A DNA stretch of 9,347 nucleotides from Caryophanales bacterium UBA5603 (GTDB lineage Bacteria; Bacillota_I; Bacilli_A; Izemoplasmatales; Hujiaoplasmataceae), in the NCBI GenBank assembly GCA_002424815.1, contig DILB01000012.1:31728-41074 (forward strand), written 5' to 3'. Position numbers and translations under genes: made by a program. Each line of letters opens with the position of its first letter. The first letter of the stretch is position 1. Shown here piece by piece: positions 1 through 5,856 of the stretch. A model generated the notes under the pieces. That model searched no databases, was not told where the DNA came from, and was given only the letters and a program-made list of their open reading frames with translations.

Positions 1-74
1 AAATTTTGTCGGTTGTGGATACATATTAATCTGTTTAGGTATGAAACAAAACTGCTTAAAACTTAAATATTTAT

Positions 75-134
75 ACTATCTTAACAGGATTCACGAAATC
101 AACTACACTATCTTAATGAATAATAAAGTATACT
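75..134 (+). promoter_or_regulatory. Candidate regulated promoter of the trk operon
   Basis: The 10-mer ACTATCTTAA occurs at 75-84 and again at 107-116, 32 bp apart, which is about three helical turns. A -10-like TATACT lies at 129-134. A -35 box 17 nt upstream of it would fall at 106-111, where no TTGACA-like sequence exists but the second repeat sits. A start near 141 would leave a leader of about 19 nt carrying the ribosome site at 145-152. Replacement of the -35 box by a repeat is the pattern expected for activation by an OmpR-family regulator, and such a regulator closes this operon (4379-5065). A second TATACT at 72-77 also lacks a good -35. The repeats are seen; promoter function and the regulator link are inferred. 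Confidence 0.35.
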
Positions 135-159
135 AAAACTGAAAAAAGGAGGATTTATC

Positions 160-351
160 ATGGAAGAATTAATTGGACAAAAAGTAAAAGTGACACTAAA
201 CAGCACTTCTGGTTATATTACATATGTCGGGAAAATCATAAGATCAATGGAGCACTTTATTTTGATTGAGACGACATTAGGACCTATTTATTTAAGCTAT
301 GAATCAATCAAGTCGATTCAAGTGCTGGGAGATCATCATGAAGAAAAATAA
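160..351 (+). CDS. Small 63-aa protein, SH3/LSm-like pattern, first gene of trk operon
   Basis: This is not a family I recognise. It is preceded by a very good ribosome site, AAAGGAGG at 145-152, 7 nt before the ATG, so it is very probably translated. The sequence reads as alternating short beta strands: 'GQKVKVTL', then a turn and 'GYITYVGKI', then 'FILIETTLGPIYLSY' and 'IKSIQVL'. This spacing resembles small five-stranded barrels of the SH3 or Sm type; that is a pattern judgement, not a homology result. There is no signal peptide or membrane helix, so it should be cytosolic. Its last 14 nt overlap the start of the first trkA, and the ribosome site of that gene lies inside it, suggesting translational coupling and a role tied to Trk transport or its control. 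It could alternatively be a short leader protein that mainly sets translation of trkA. Confidence 0.7.
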   Translation: MEELIGQKVKVTLNSTSGYITYVGKIIRSMEHFILIETTLGPIYLSYESIKSIQVLGDHHEEK

Positions 352-772
352 GAGCGTAATTATTGGTTCTGGTCGTTTAGGCGCGAGCATTGCTGCTATG
401 TTATCTGATATTGGTAATGATGTCGTGATTATTGATAAGGATGACACATCATTTAGAAAGCTCGCAGATACATTTGGTGGATATGATGTGATTGGCGATG
501 CGACAGATCTATCAATCTTAGAGAATGAAGCACTTATTAAGGAAGCAAAAGAAGTGATTATTACAACAGACAGTGATAATGTCAATTTGTTCATTGCACA
601 TCTTTGTTTTTATATTATTGATGTACCTAATATTTATGTTAGATTGTCTGATGTAGATAAAGGAAAATTAATTAAAAATACTACCATTCAGGCGATCTAT
701 CCATTTATACTTTCCATCGATGAATTTATGAACATGCGAGGGTTGAATCATCATGAAAATAGTCATAGCTAA
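338..772 (+). CDS. trkA: TrkA-type potassium uptake protein, NAD-binding domain only
   Basis: This is a cytosolic regulatory subunit of a Trk/Ktr potassium transporter, binding NAD(H) or an adenine nucleotide and gating the TrkH pore. The 144-aa product is a single Rossmann RCK_N (TrkA_N) domain. It has an intact dinucleotide motif GSGRLG at residues 10-15, an acidic residue ending the second strand (D33 in VVIID) and the family motif GDATD at 53-57. The usual C-terminal RCK_C domain is absent; single-domain subunits are about this length, whereas TrkA proteins with RCK_C are about 220 aa. The ATG at 338 was chosen over an upstream in-frame start at 299 because GGGAG at 327-331 lies 6 nt before it and the Rossmann fold begins at once. 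It overlaps the preceding gene by 14 nt and the next by 20 nt. Confidence 0.9.
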   Translation: MKKNKSVIIGSGRLGASIAAMLSDIGNDVVIIDKDDTSFRKLADTFGGYDVIGDATDLSILENEALIKEAKEVIITTDSDNVNLFIAHLCFYIIDVPNIYVRLSDVDKGKLIKNTTIQAIYPFILSIDEFMNMRGLNHHENSHS

Positions 773-1430
773 TGGTACTCATGAGGCAGATTTTATCATT
801 AAGAAGTTTAAAAAAGACAAACACAAGTTAATTGTAATTAATTCAGATAAAGATTTTGGAAACTACATTAGCAGTTCAAATAGGTTACCTGTCATTTTTG
901 GTGATCCATCCAAAGCATATGTATTAGAAGATGCAGAAGCATGGGATGCAGATGTGTTTATTGCATTATCTACCAATGATATTGATAACTATGTTGCATG
1001 TATAACCGCCAAAAAATTATTTAACATCAAAAGAGTAGTAAGTGTCGTCAGAAATCCTAAACGTGTTGATTTATTCAAAACATTGGGAATTGATAGCGTT
1101 ATATGTTCTACATACCTTCTTGGTGAAAGTATTAAAAATGAATCAATTATTGAGGATTTCATTAAAACCATTTCTATAGAGAATGAAAAGATAGTCATCA
1201 CTGAATTAATTATAGAAAAACAATGCCTTATCGTTAATCAAAAAATTCGGAACGCCAATATTCCCCAGTATTTAAATATTAGCTGTATTTATCGAGAACC
1301 TGAAGTCATCATTGCTAATGGAGATACGATTATATTACCAAACGATAAATTAGTGATCGCAACCACACCTGAACATCATCTCGAAGCAATTGAATTTATT
1401 CAAAGAAAAGAAATACCACATGCTTCCTAA
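753..1430 (+). CDS. trkA: TrkA-type potassium uptake protein with RCK_C domain and degenerate nucleotide site
   Basis: This is the second Trk regulatory subunit, 225 aa, with an RCK_N fold at about 1-120 and an RCK_C (TrkA_C) domain at about 140-220, where 'NGDTIILPNDKLVIAT' is typical. The nucleotide motif is eroded: where GxGxxG is expected the protein has ANGTHE (residues 6-11), and the acidic residue ending strand two is Asn30 (VIN). The later GDPS motif (50-53) is kept. It therefore looks like a structural partner of the first TrkA, which has a good nucleotide site but no RCK_C. Paired TrkA proteins of the CeoB/CeoC kind are known in other bacteria. GAGGG at 738-742 lies 10 nt before the ATG, inside the previous gene, so translation is probably coupled. 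It overlaps trkH by 11 nt. Confidence 0.9.
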   Translation: MKIVIANGTHEADFIIKKFKKDKHKLIVINSDKDFGNYISSSNRLPVIFGDPSKAYVLEDAEAWDADVFIALSTNDIDNYVACITAKKLFNIKRVVSVVRNPKRVDLFKTLGIDSVICSTYLLGESIKNESIIEDFIKTISIENEKIVITELIIEKQCLIVNQKIRNANIPQYLNISCIYREPEVIIANGDTIILPNDKLVIATTPEHHLEAIEFIQRKEIPHAS

Positions 1431-2892
1431 GAAGGTTGTTTCAGGATATCCTTTACTACTAGGATATTTAGGTTATTTCCTAATGATGATTGGGATGATT
1501 ATTTTGATTCCATTACTCATAATTCTTTTTTATCCAGAGGATGCAGGAGAATCAAAATATTTCATTATTCCAGGTGTGGTGGCCATCATAATTGGTTATT
1601 TATTAAGCTTAATTTTAAGAGGGAAAGAAACGGCAAAGCTCGATAGACATCAAGATATATTACTTATATTTCTAATTTGGATTGTTGCAATTTTTATATC
1701 TGCTTTCCCTTTTATATTGAGTGGAAATTATAGTTTTACACAAGCCATTTTTGAATCAACAAGTGGATTTTCAACGACTGGATTAACTGTAGTCGATGTT
1801 TCTATCACTTCAAAAACATTCTTATTTTTTAGAAGTTTACTACAATTCATAGGGGGTGTAGGTTTAGTTCTTGTGTTAACATCAGCTATTTCAGATAAAT
1901 ATGGAATGAAACTTTATCATGCTGAAGGACATAATGACAAATTACTACCCAATTTAGCCAAATCTGCGAGATTAATCTTATCGATATATTCAATTTACAT
2001 CATTGCAGGATCAATTTTGTACACGCTTTTTGGGATGAGTTTTTTTGATGCCATAAATCATGCTATAGCGAGTGTCTCAACAGGAGGATTCTCAACAAAA
2101 GTAGCTTCCATTGGATACTATCAAAGTTTTCCAATTGAAGTGATTACCATGGTTTTAATGCTTTTGGGAAGTACAAATCTAATCATTCATTTATTGATTT
2201 TTAAAACAAAGTTTAAAAAAGCTTTTCATCATATCGAAGTTAAATTTTTGATATTTATAACCCTCATATTTTTACCTATCATTACATTATCTTTCATGCA
2301 ATCGACTGGAGACACGTTTCTGTATAGCCTTAGATTAGGAATGTTTCAGTTTGTAAGTTCAATTACAACAACTGGATTCCAAACCGTTGATCAATTTTCA
2401 GGATTACCCCACATTATTAATTATAGTGTTATAATATTAATGGTTATTGGTGGTGGAATTGGATCGACTTCGGGTGGTATCAAACAATATCGTGTCGGTT
2501 TACTACTTAAAAACCTGTTCTGGAATATCAGGGATAAAATGTCACATCAGCGAACAATTCACACGAACTACATCCAAAAATTTGGAAAAGATGTCGAAAT
2601 TGCTCCTGAAGAAGCACAAAATAATCAATCCTTTATTTTGCTTTACTTATTAATTCTCGCATTCGGTACATTAATATTTAATATATATGGTTATACACTA
2701 GAAGAATCATTGTTTGAATTTGCATCTGCTTTAGGTACAGTAGGTTTATCCATTGGTGTGATTTCATATAATTTAGTACCAGTGCTTCTATGGGTTACCA
2801 CTTGGGGAATGTTAATGGGTAGACTAGAATTTTATATCATTATCATGGCGTTCTCTAAATTGATGATTGATTTGACGAAAAAGAAGGTATAA
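1420..2892 (+). CDS. trkH: TrkH/KtrB-family potassium channel subunit
   Basis: This is the membrane pore of a Trk/Ktr system, carrying K+ (or Na+/K+) into the cell. It has 490 aa, the usual length. All four selectivity-filter loops of the M1-P-M2 repeats are visible: STTGL near 118-122, STGGF near 220-224, TTTGF near 316-320 and GTVGL near 439-443. The conserved GSTSGGIK (349-356) and the C-terminal GRLEFY (467-472) also fit. Each filter keeps its glycine, so the channel looks functional. The ATG at 1420 is preferred over an in-frame TTG at 1390 because the latter would overlap trkA by 41 nt and has no better ribosome site; the site before 1420 is weak in any case, consistent with coupling to trkA, which it overlaps by 11 nt. 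The kinase gene starts 2 nt after its stop. Confidence 0.95.
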   Translation: MLPKKVVSGYPLLLGYLGYFLMMIGMIILIPLLIILFYPEDAGESKYFIIPGVVAIIIGYLLSLILRGKETAKLDRHQDILLIFLIWIVAIFISAFPFILSGNYSFTQAIFESTSGFSTTGLTVVDVSITSKTFLFFRSLLQFIGGVGLVLVLTSAISDKYGMKLYHAEGHNDKLLPNLAKSARLILSIYSIYIIAGSILYTLFGMSFFDAINHAIASVSTGGFSTKVASIGYYQSFPIEVITMVLMLLGSTNLIIHLLIFKTKFKKAFHHIEVKFLIFITLIFLPIITLSFMQSTGDTFLYSLRLGMFQFVSSITTTGFQTVDQFSGLPHIINYSVIILMVIGGGIGSTSGGIKQYRVGLLLKNLFWNIRDKMSHQRTIHTNYIQKFGKDVEIAPEEAQNNQSFILLYLLILAFGTLIFNIYGYTLEESLFEFASALGTVGLSIGVISYNLVPVLLWVTTWGMLMGRLEFYIIIMAFSKLMIDLTKKKV

Positions 2893-2894
2893 TA

Positions 2895-3446
2895 ATGTTA
2901 AAAAAAGAGTTGCATAAATATTTATTTTTGCTCGCTGTTCTTATTTTATCTACATTACTTGCATTTGCATTTGAACAATTTGAACTTAGAAGAGAAAATA
3001 TTCTCCTTATTTATGTAGCATCTATAATGTTAATCATTGTTGAAACTAGAAAAGTAGTTTTTGGTATTATATCTACTTTTCTTTTAGTTTTTATTTTTAA
3101 TTTCTTTTTTACGGAACCCAAATATACCATCATCATTGATGACGCAAACTACATTGTTACTATCATAATATTTATGGTTGCTATTTCCATACTAGGCACA
3201 TTGACAACATCACTTCGAAGAGAAATTATCAGTTCACAAGATAATGCAAGAAAAATAGATTTACTTTACCAAATTAGTAAAGAATTATTGTATGCAAGTA
3301 CAGTTGATGAGATTTACGAAATTGAAATCAAGCATCTCAAAATGAATTTAGGTAGAAACTTATTGCTCACTTTACCGAAGCAAAAACTTACATATGGTGA
3401 TTATGAAATTGACATTGACAGTTATTCAAGAGAAATCAATTATTAA
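2895..3446 (+). CDS. N-terminal part of KdpD-like sensor (DUF4118 membrane domain and start of GAF)
   Basis: If translated alone this gives a 183-aa protein with four membrane helices at about 9-29, 34-51, 54-72 and 85-107, then a cytosolic stretch. The segment FNFFFTEPKYTIIIDD (about 69-84), followed by a helix ending in LTTSLRRE, is the hallmark of the KdpD membrane sensor domain (DUF4118). A coiled linker begins near 110 and the GAF-like fold near 125, cut short at 183. On its own it cannot signal, because the histidine and ATPase domains are downstream of the stop. It has a normal ATG and an upstream AAGAAGG 7 nt away, so this piece is likely still made. Confidence 0.8.
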   Translation: MLKKELHKYLFLLAVLILSTLLAFAFEQFELRRENILLIYVASIMLIIVETRKVVFGIISTFLLVFIFNFFFTEPKYTIIIDDANYIVTIIIFMVAISILGTLTTSLRREIISSQDNARKIDLLYQISKELLYASTVDEIYEIEIKHLKMNLGRNLLLTLPKQKLTYGDYEIDIDSYSREINY

Positions 3447-3572
3447 ATTGAATATCAGATCATTTGTGGAAAGAAGCAAAAAAAATATACAGAAATACCC
3501 ATCACTATTTTTCCAATCGTAAGCAAGAAAAATTTAGCAGGTGCACTCATTGTAGACTCTTCCAATGAAGGA

Positions 3573-4382
3573 TTGAATAAACAAGAAACAGAATTTATTC
3601 AGACAACTCTATTACAAATGATAACAGCTATAGAGCGGGAGAAAATATCTGAAGAACAAGAAAATATACGCATTCAAATGGAAAAAGAACGATTAAAAAG
3701 TGTTTTACTAAGAAGCATATCTCACGACTTGAGAACACCTTTAACGACTTTGCAAACGGGTACTTCGTTCTTATATGATAGCTTTGAGAAGATTGATGAT
3801 CAACTCATGAAAAATCTCTTGCTTGATATCAATAATGAAACAACAAGACTGGCCGAATTTGTCGAGAATGTTTTAAATATGACTAGATTACAAGCAAATC
3901 AATTAACTCTTCATCAAACTAATGAGTTGATCGATGATATATTCAATAATTTGCAGCAACGAGTAAAAAACCGACTTGGTAATCATCAATTGATTTTTGA
4001 AGATCAAAACCAGTTTGATACAGTTTATGCAGATACCTCATTATTAATTCAAGTTTTAACAAATTTGGTTGATAATGCAATCCATCATACCAAGGAAGAT
4101 TCTTCTATTCATGTTTACTATGAAAAAACTTGCAGTGACATTCTGTTTACAGTTGAAGACAATGGTGGAGGTATCCCTGAGGAATTAATCGAACATATAT
4201 TTGAAGATTATGTGTCTTCAGAATTTAAAAAAGGTGACACAAATCGCGGCATAGGATTAGGGTTAAGTATATGTAAAGCAATTGTTGAAGCACACGGTGG
4301 TAAGATAAGTGCAAAAAATAATACTCAAAATGGCGCATCATTTAAATTCAATATACCATTTTCTGGAGGCGAGATTTCATGA
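3573..4382 (+). CDS. C-terminal part of KdpD-like histidine kinase (HisKA and HATPase)
   Basis: This is the catalytic half of the split kinase. HisKA carries the phospho-accepting His in ISHDLRTPL (codon at 3723-3725). HATPase_c follows with an N box LTNLVDNAIHH, a G1 box EDNGGGIP and a G2 box GIGLGLSICKAIVEAHGG of KdpD type. All catalytic motifs look intact. An independent start is poorly supported: the TTG at 3573 has only GAAGGA directly against it, and the ATGs at 3618 and 3678 lack a clear ribosome site. The end overlaps the regulator gene as ATGA (4379-4382), the usual coupling for a two-component pair. If made, it would be a soluble kinase lacking its membrane sensor. Confidence 0.75.
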   Translation: MNKQETEFIQTTLLQMITAIEREKISEEQENIRIQMEKERLKSVLLRSISHDLRTPLTTLQTGTSFLYDSFEKIDDQLMKNLLLDINNETTRLAEFVENVLNMTRLQANQLTLHQTNELIDDIFNNLQQRVKNRLGNHQLIFEDQNQFDTVYADTSLLIQVLTNLVDNAIHHTKEDSSIHVYYEKTCSDILFTVEDNGGGIPEELIEHIFEDYVSSEFKKGDTNRGIGLGLSICKAIVEAHGGKISAKNNTQNGASFKFNIPFSGGEIS

Positions 4383-5065
4383 CATCGCAAAAGCATGTAT
4401 TAATCATAGAAGATGATAAAGTCATCCTAAAGTTCATTAAGTTAGCATTAGAAACCAATGGTTATCAAGTCAGTGGTACTGACCAAGGTACTATTGGTCT
4501 CAACATTTTTATTAACCAAAATCCGGATTTGATTTTACTAGATCTCGGACTTCCAGATATAGATGGTATGCAAGTGCTTGATGAGATTAGAAAAATAAGC
4601 AAAACCCCCATTATAGTCATCTCAGCTCGAGGAAGAGAAAATGACAAAGTTATAGCGCTAGATCGAGGAGCAAACGATTATGTCACCAAACCTTTTAATA
4701 TAGGTGAAGTTCTTGCTAGAATTCGAGTATCACTTAGAAATCAAAAATCAAGTATAGAAAGTAAACAGTTTATTTTTAAGGAATTGTTTGTTGATTCTGA
4801 GAAACATGTTGTTAAAATTTCAAATCAATTGGTACACTTAACTCCAATTGAATTCAAACTCCTTGAACTATTAATCATTCATCAAGGCAAGGTTTTAACA
4901 CATAGCTTCATTCAAGGAAAAATATGGGGATATCAAACACAAGATGATTATCAATCCTTAAGAGTTTTTATGGCCTCCATTCGAAAAAAACTTAATAGTG
5001 TAATAAAAGACTCTCAGTTTATTGTAACTGAAGTTGGAGTTGGATACCGATTTATAGATGAGTAA
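4379..5065 (+). CDS. kdpE: KdpE-like OmpR-family response regulator
   Basis: This is a two-component transcription regulator of 228 aa. The receiver domain (about 5-120) has the acidic pocket E11-D12-D13, the phosphorylated Asp55 in LLDLGLPD, Ser82 and Lys104 in VTKPF. A winged-helix domain of OmpR/PhoB type follows (about 130-226) and ends in 'VTEVGVGYRF'. The gene starts within the kinase stop as ATGA, with GGAGG at 4365-4369, 9 nt upstream. The closest named relatives are KdpE proteins, but no kdpFABC genes are in the window and it is last in a trk operon, so its most likely target is this operon itself, possibly through the repeats at 75-116. With the kinase split it may depend on another phosphate donor or act unphosphorylated; that part is inference. 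Confidence 0.92.
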   Translation: MTSQKHVLIIEDDKVILKFIKLALETNGYQVSGTDQGTIGLNIFINQNPDLILLDLGLPDIDGMQVLDEIRKISKTPIIVISARGRENDKVIALDRGANDYVTKPFNIGEVLARIRVSLRNQKSSIESKQFIFKELFVDSEKHVVKISNQLVHLTPIEFKLLELLIIHQGKVLTHSFIQGKIWGYQTQDDYQSLRVFMASIRKKLNSVIKDSQFIVTEVGVGYRFIDE

Positions 5066-5180
5066 CTAATAAAATTATAGAACTGAGTTGTTAAGGATAT
5101 TGGACATTGAGTTGTGATATCTTATGCATAACAAACTGAATAATCAAATAATGATTCCAAAAGAACAACCAACATTATGA

Positions 5181-5205
5181 TATCAAATTGATAAAAATTT
5201 TTTTT
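5181..5205 (+). terminator. Weak candidate terminator of the trk operon
   Basis: TATCA at 5181-5185 pairs with TGATA at 5189-5193 over a 3-nt loop and is followed by a T-run at 5198-5205. The stem is short and all A/T except one pair, so it would be a poor terminator; it is listed because no better one lies between the regulator gene and 5400. Confidence 0.25.
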
Positions 5206-5245
5206 ATGCCCAAAGAGTTTTGTCAATGAGAACATAATTGAGTTT

Positions 5246-5384
5246 AAAATATGTTCGCATACAAAATATTCTGCATTTTTGCGAGCAATGGCAGTAACTC
5301 AACGCACGTCTAGTCTAAATCATTGCTTTCCCTAAAATAGCACTTGTTATATACTTGACACATACTTGACAACGTTTTAAAAAT
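5246..5384 (+). repeat. Intergenic repeat, copy 1
   Basis: This copy matches 8214-8342 in direct orientation. The core 5271-5346 aligns without gaps to 8241-8316 with 67 of 76 bases identical, including an exact 25-base run at 5271-5295. Both sides extend with weaker similarity: upstream from AATATGTTC, downstream to TTTTAAAAAT. Copy 1 carries about 12 extra bases near 5347-5360, where ACTTGACA-like units are doubled. AGCAATG (5284-5290) and CATTGCT (5321-5327) form a perfect 7-bp inverted repeat. It encodes no stop-free frame of note. I do not recognise it as a known insertion sequence end or RNA family. Confidence 0.85.
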
Positions 5385-5414
5385 CGATCAAAATGTAACA
5401 AATCCAATAAAGAC

Positions 5415-5455
5415 AGCCATCAGATACCATCAAAAAGGGTCCGATGGCTTTTTTT
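5415..5455 (+). terminator. Rho-independent terminator
   Basis: AGCCATC (5415-5421) pairs perfectly with GATGGCT (5443-5449); a few further pairs are possible inward, and seven T residues follow (5449-5455). It is the clearest terminator in the window, yet lies 350 bp after the regulator gene and just after repeat copy 1. It would therefore end either read-through from the trk operon or a short transcript containing the repeat. Confidence 0.8.
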
Positions 5456-5467
5456 CTCTATATGAGC

Positions 5468-5493
5468 AAATTTTGTCCTTTGTGGAAACATAT
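5468..5493 (-). repeat. Short repeat related to the window start
   Basis: Positions 5468-5494 match 1-27 in the same orientation at 24 of 27 bases (AAATTTTGTC then TTGTGGAAACATATT, with TTGTGGATACATATT at the window start). Read on the minus strand both begin ATATGT(T/A)TCCACAA and run to ACAAAATTT, which resembles the left end of the larger repeat at 8218 (ATATGCTTCCAACGCACAAAAT). A further GTGGAAACATATT sits at 5536-5548. They look like partial, inverted members of the same repeat family. Confidence 0.55.
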
Positions 5494-5762
5494 TATAGCT
5501 AAAAAAAGCAACGAAAATAGAGGTCATCCTTGTGAGTGGAAACATATTTGCTTCTAAGAAAATTAGATATCATCCTGGATTAGTATCCATTAGTGGTCAT
5601 CTATCACTAGCAAAAAACGTACATTGATAACGAACAGGTGTGCTTTGTAATTGTCCGATTTTACTTCAGTGAAATTTTAATCAAATACACAAGGCTATAG
5701 ATTATTAAGATTTTGGAATGATATTCCTAGACATTTCATCACAAAGTATTCCGTTTATAATT

Positions 5763-5799
5763 ATCAAAGTACACCGTCAATAATAATCAAAAAACACCG
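5763..5799. promoter_or_regulatory. Operator-like direct repeat upstream of the ATPase promoter
   Basis: ATCAAAGTACACCG (5763-5776) and ATCAAAAAACACCG (5786-5799) are identical at 12 of 14 bases with a 23-bp period. The pair ends 7 bp before the -35 box, a place suited to a transcription regulator. Binding is inferred from position only. Confidence 0.35.
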
Positions 5800-5806
5800 A
5801 TTGCGA

Positions 5807-5835
5807 TTGACATCCGAGAGGAAATAAGATAATAT
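5807..5835 (+). promoter_or_regulatory. Sigma-70-type promoter of the DUF4143 ATPase gene
   Basis: A perfect TTGACA at 5807-5812, a 17-bp spacer and TAATAT at 5830-5835 make this the best promoter in the window. A start about 7 nt downstream would fall near 5842, right at the ribosome site AAGGAG (5842-5847), giving a leader of only about 15 nt before the ATG at 5857. Confidence 0.7.
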
Positions 5836-5856
5836 GAAGACAAGGAGTTGAAACAA

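Larger units (their letters stand above)
2895..4382 (+). pseudogene. kdpD: KdpD-like sensor histidine kinase interrupted by one in-frame stop
   Basis: Read as one frame, this is a 496-codon gene: four membrane helices of the KdpD DUF4118 type, a GAF-like domain, HisKA and HATPase_c. A single TAA at 3444-3446 (codon 184) breaks it inside the GAF region. The 42 codons between that stop and 3573 still read sensibly in the same frame, for example 'FPIVSKKNLAGALIVD', matching a GAF core, so there is no frameshift. A CAA-to-TAA change would explain it: restored, the flank reads NYQIEYQ. The N-terminal KdpD and Usp domains of full KdpD are absent; the gene begins at the membrane domain with ribosome site AAGAAGG (2881-2887) inside trkH. 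The gene may be newly inactivated, expressed as two pieces, or intact with a sequencing error. The rest of the operon is undamaged. Confidence 0.75.
5066..5856. other. Gene-poor intergenic stretch with repeats, terminator and promoter
   Basis: I see no convincing gene here. From left to right it holds an imperfect AT-rich inverted repeat (TTGTTA at 5088-5093 with TAACAA at 5129-5134), a weak hairpin TATCA/TGATA followed by a T-run (5181-5205), one copy of an intergenic repeat (about 5246-5384), a strong terminator (5415-5455), two inverted short relatives of the repeat end (5468-5493 and about 5522-5547), and the promoter of the ATPase gene (5807-5835). The stretch 5499-5625 reads open in one plus frame for about 42 codons but has no start or recognisable content. 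It looks like a patchwork of old insertions. Confidence 0.6.

Noticed and set aside
1..27. Possible start of a divergent minus-strand gene (ATG at 24, reading MYPQPTKF)
   Set aside because: No ribosome site on the minus strand, only eight codons visible, and the same sequence at 5468-5494 leads to a stop after 23 codons; better explained as a repeat.
299..337. Upstream in-frame extension of the first trkA
   Set aside because: It would overlap the small gene by 53 nt, lacks a ribosome site and adds residues unlike a Rossmann start; GGGAG before 338 is better.
5499..5627. About 42 open codons in the gene-poor stretch, possibly a gene remnant
   Set aside because: No start codon, no recognisable motif, and a length expected by chance.
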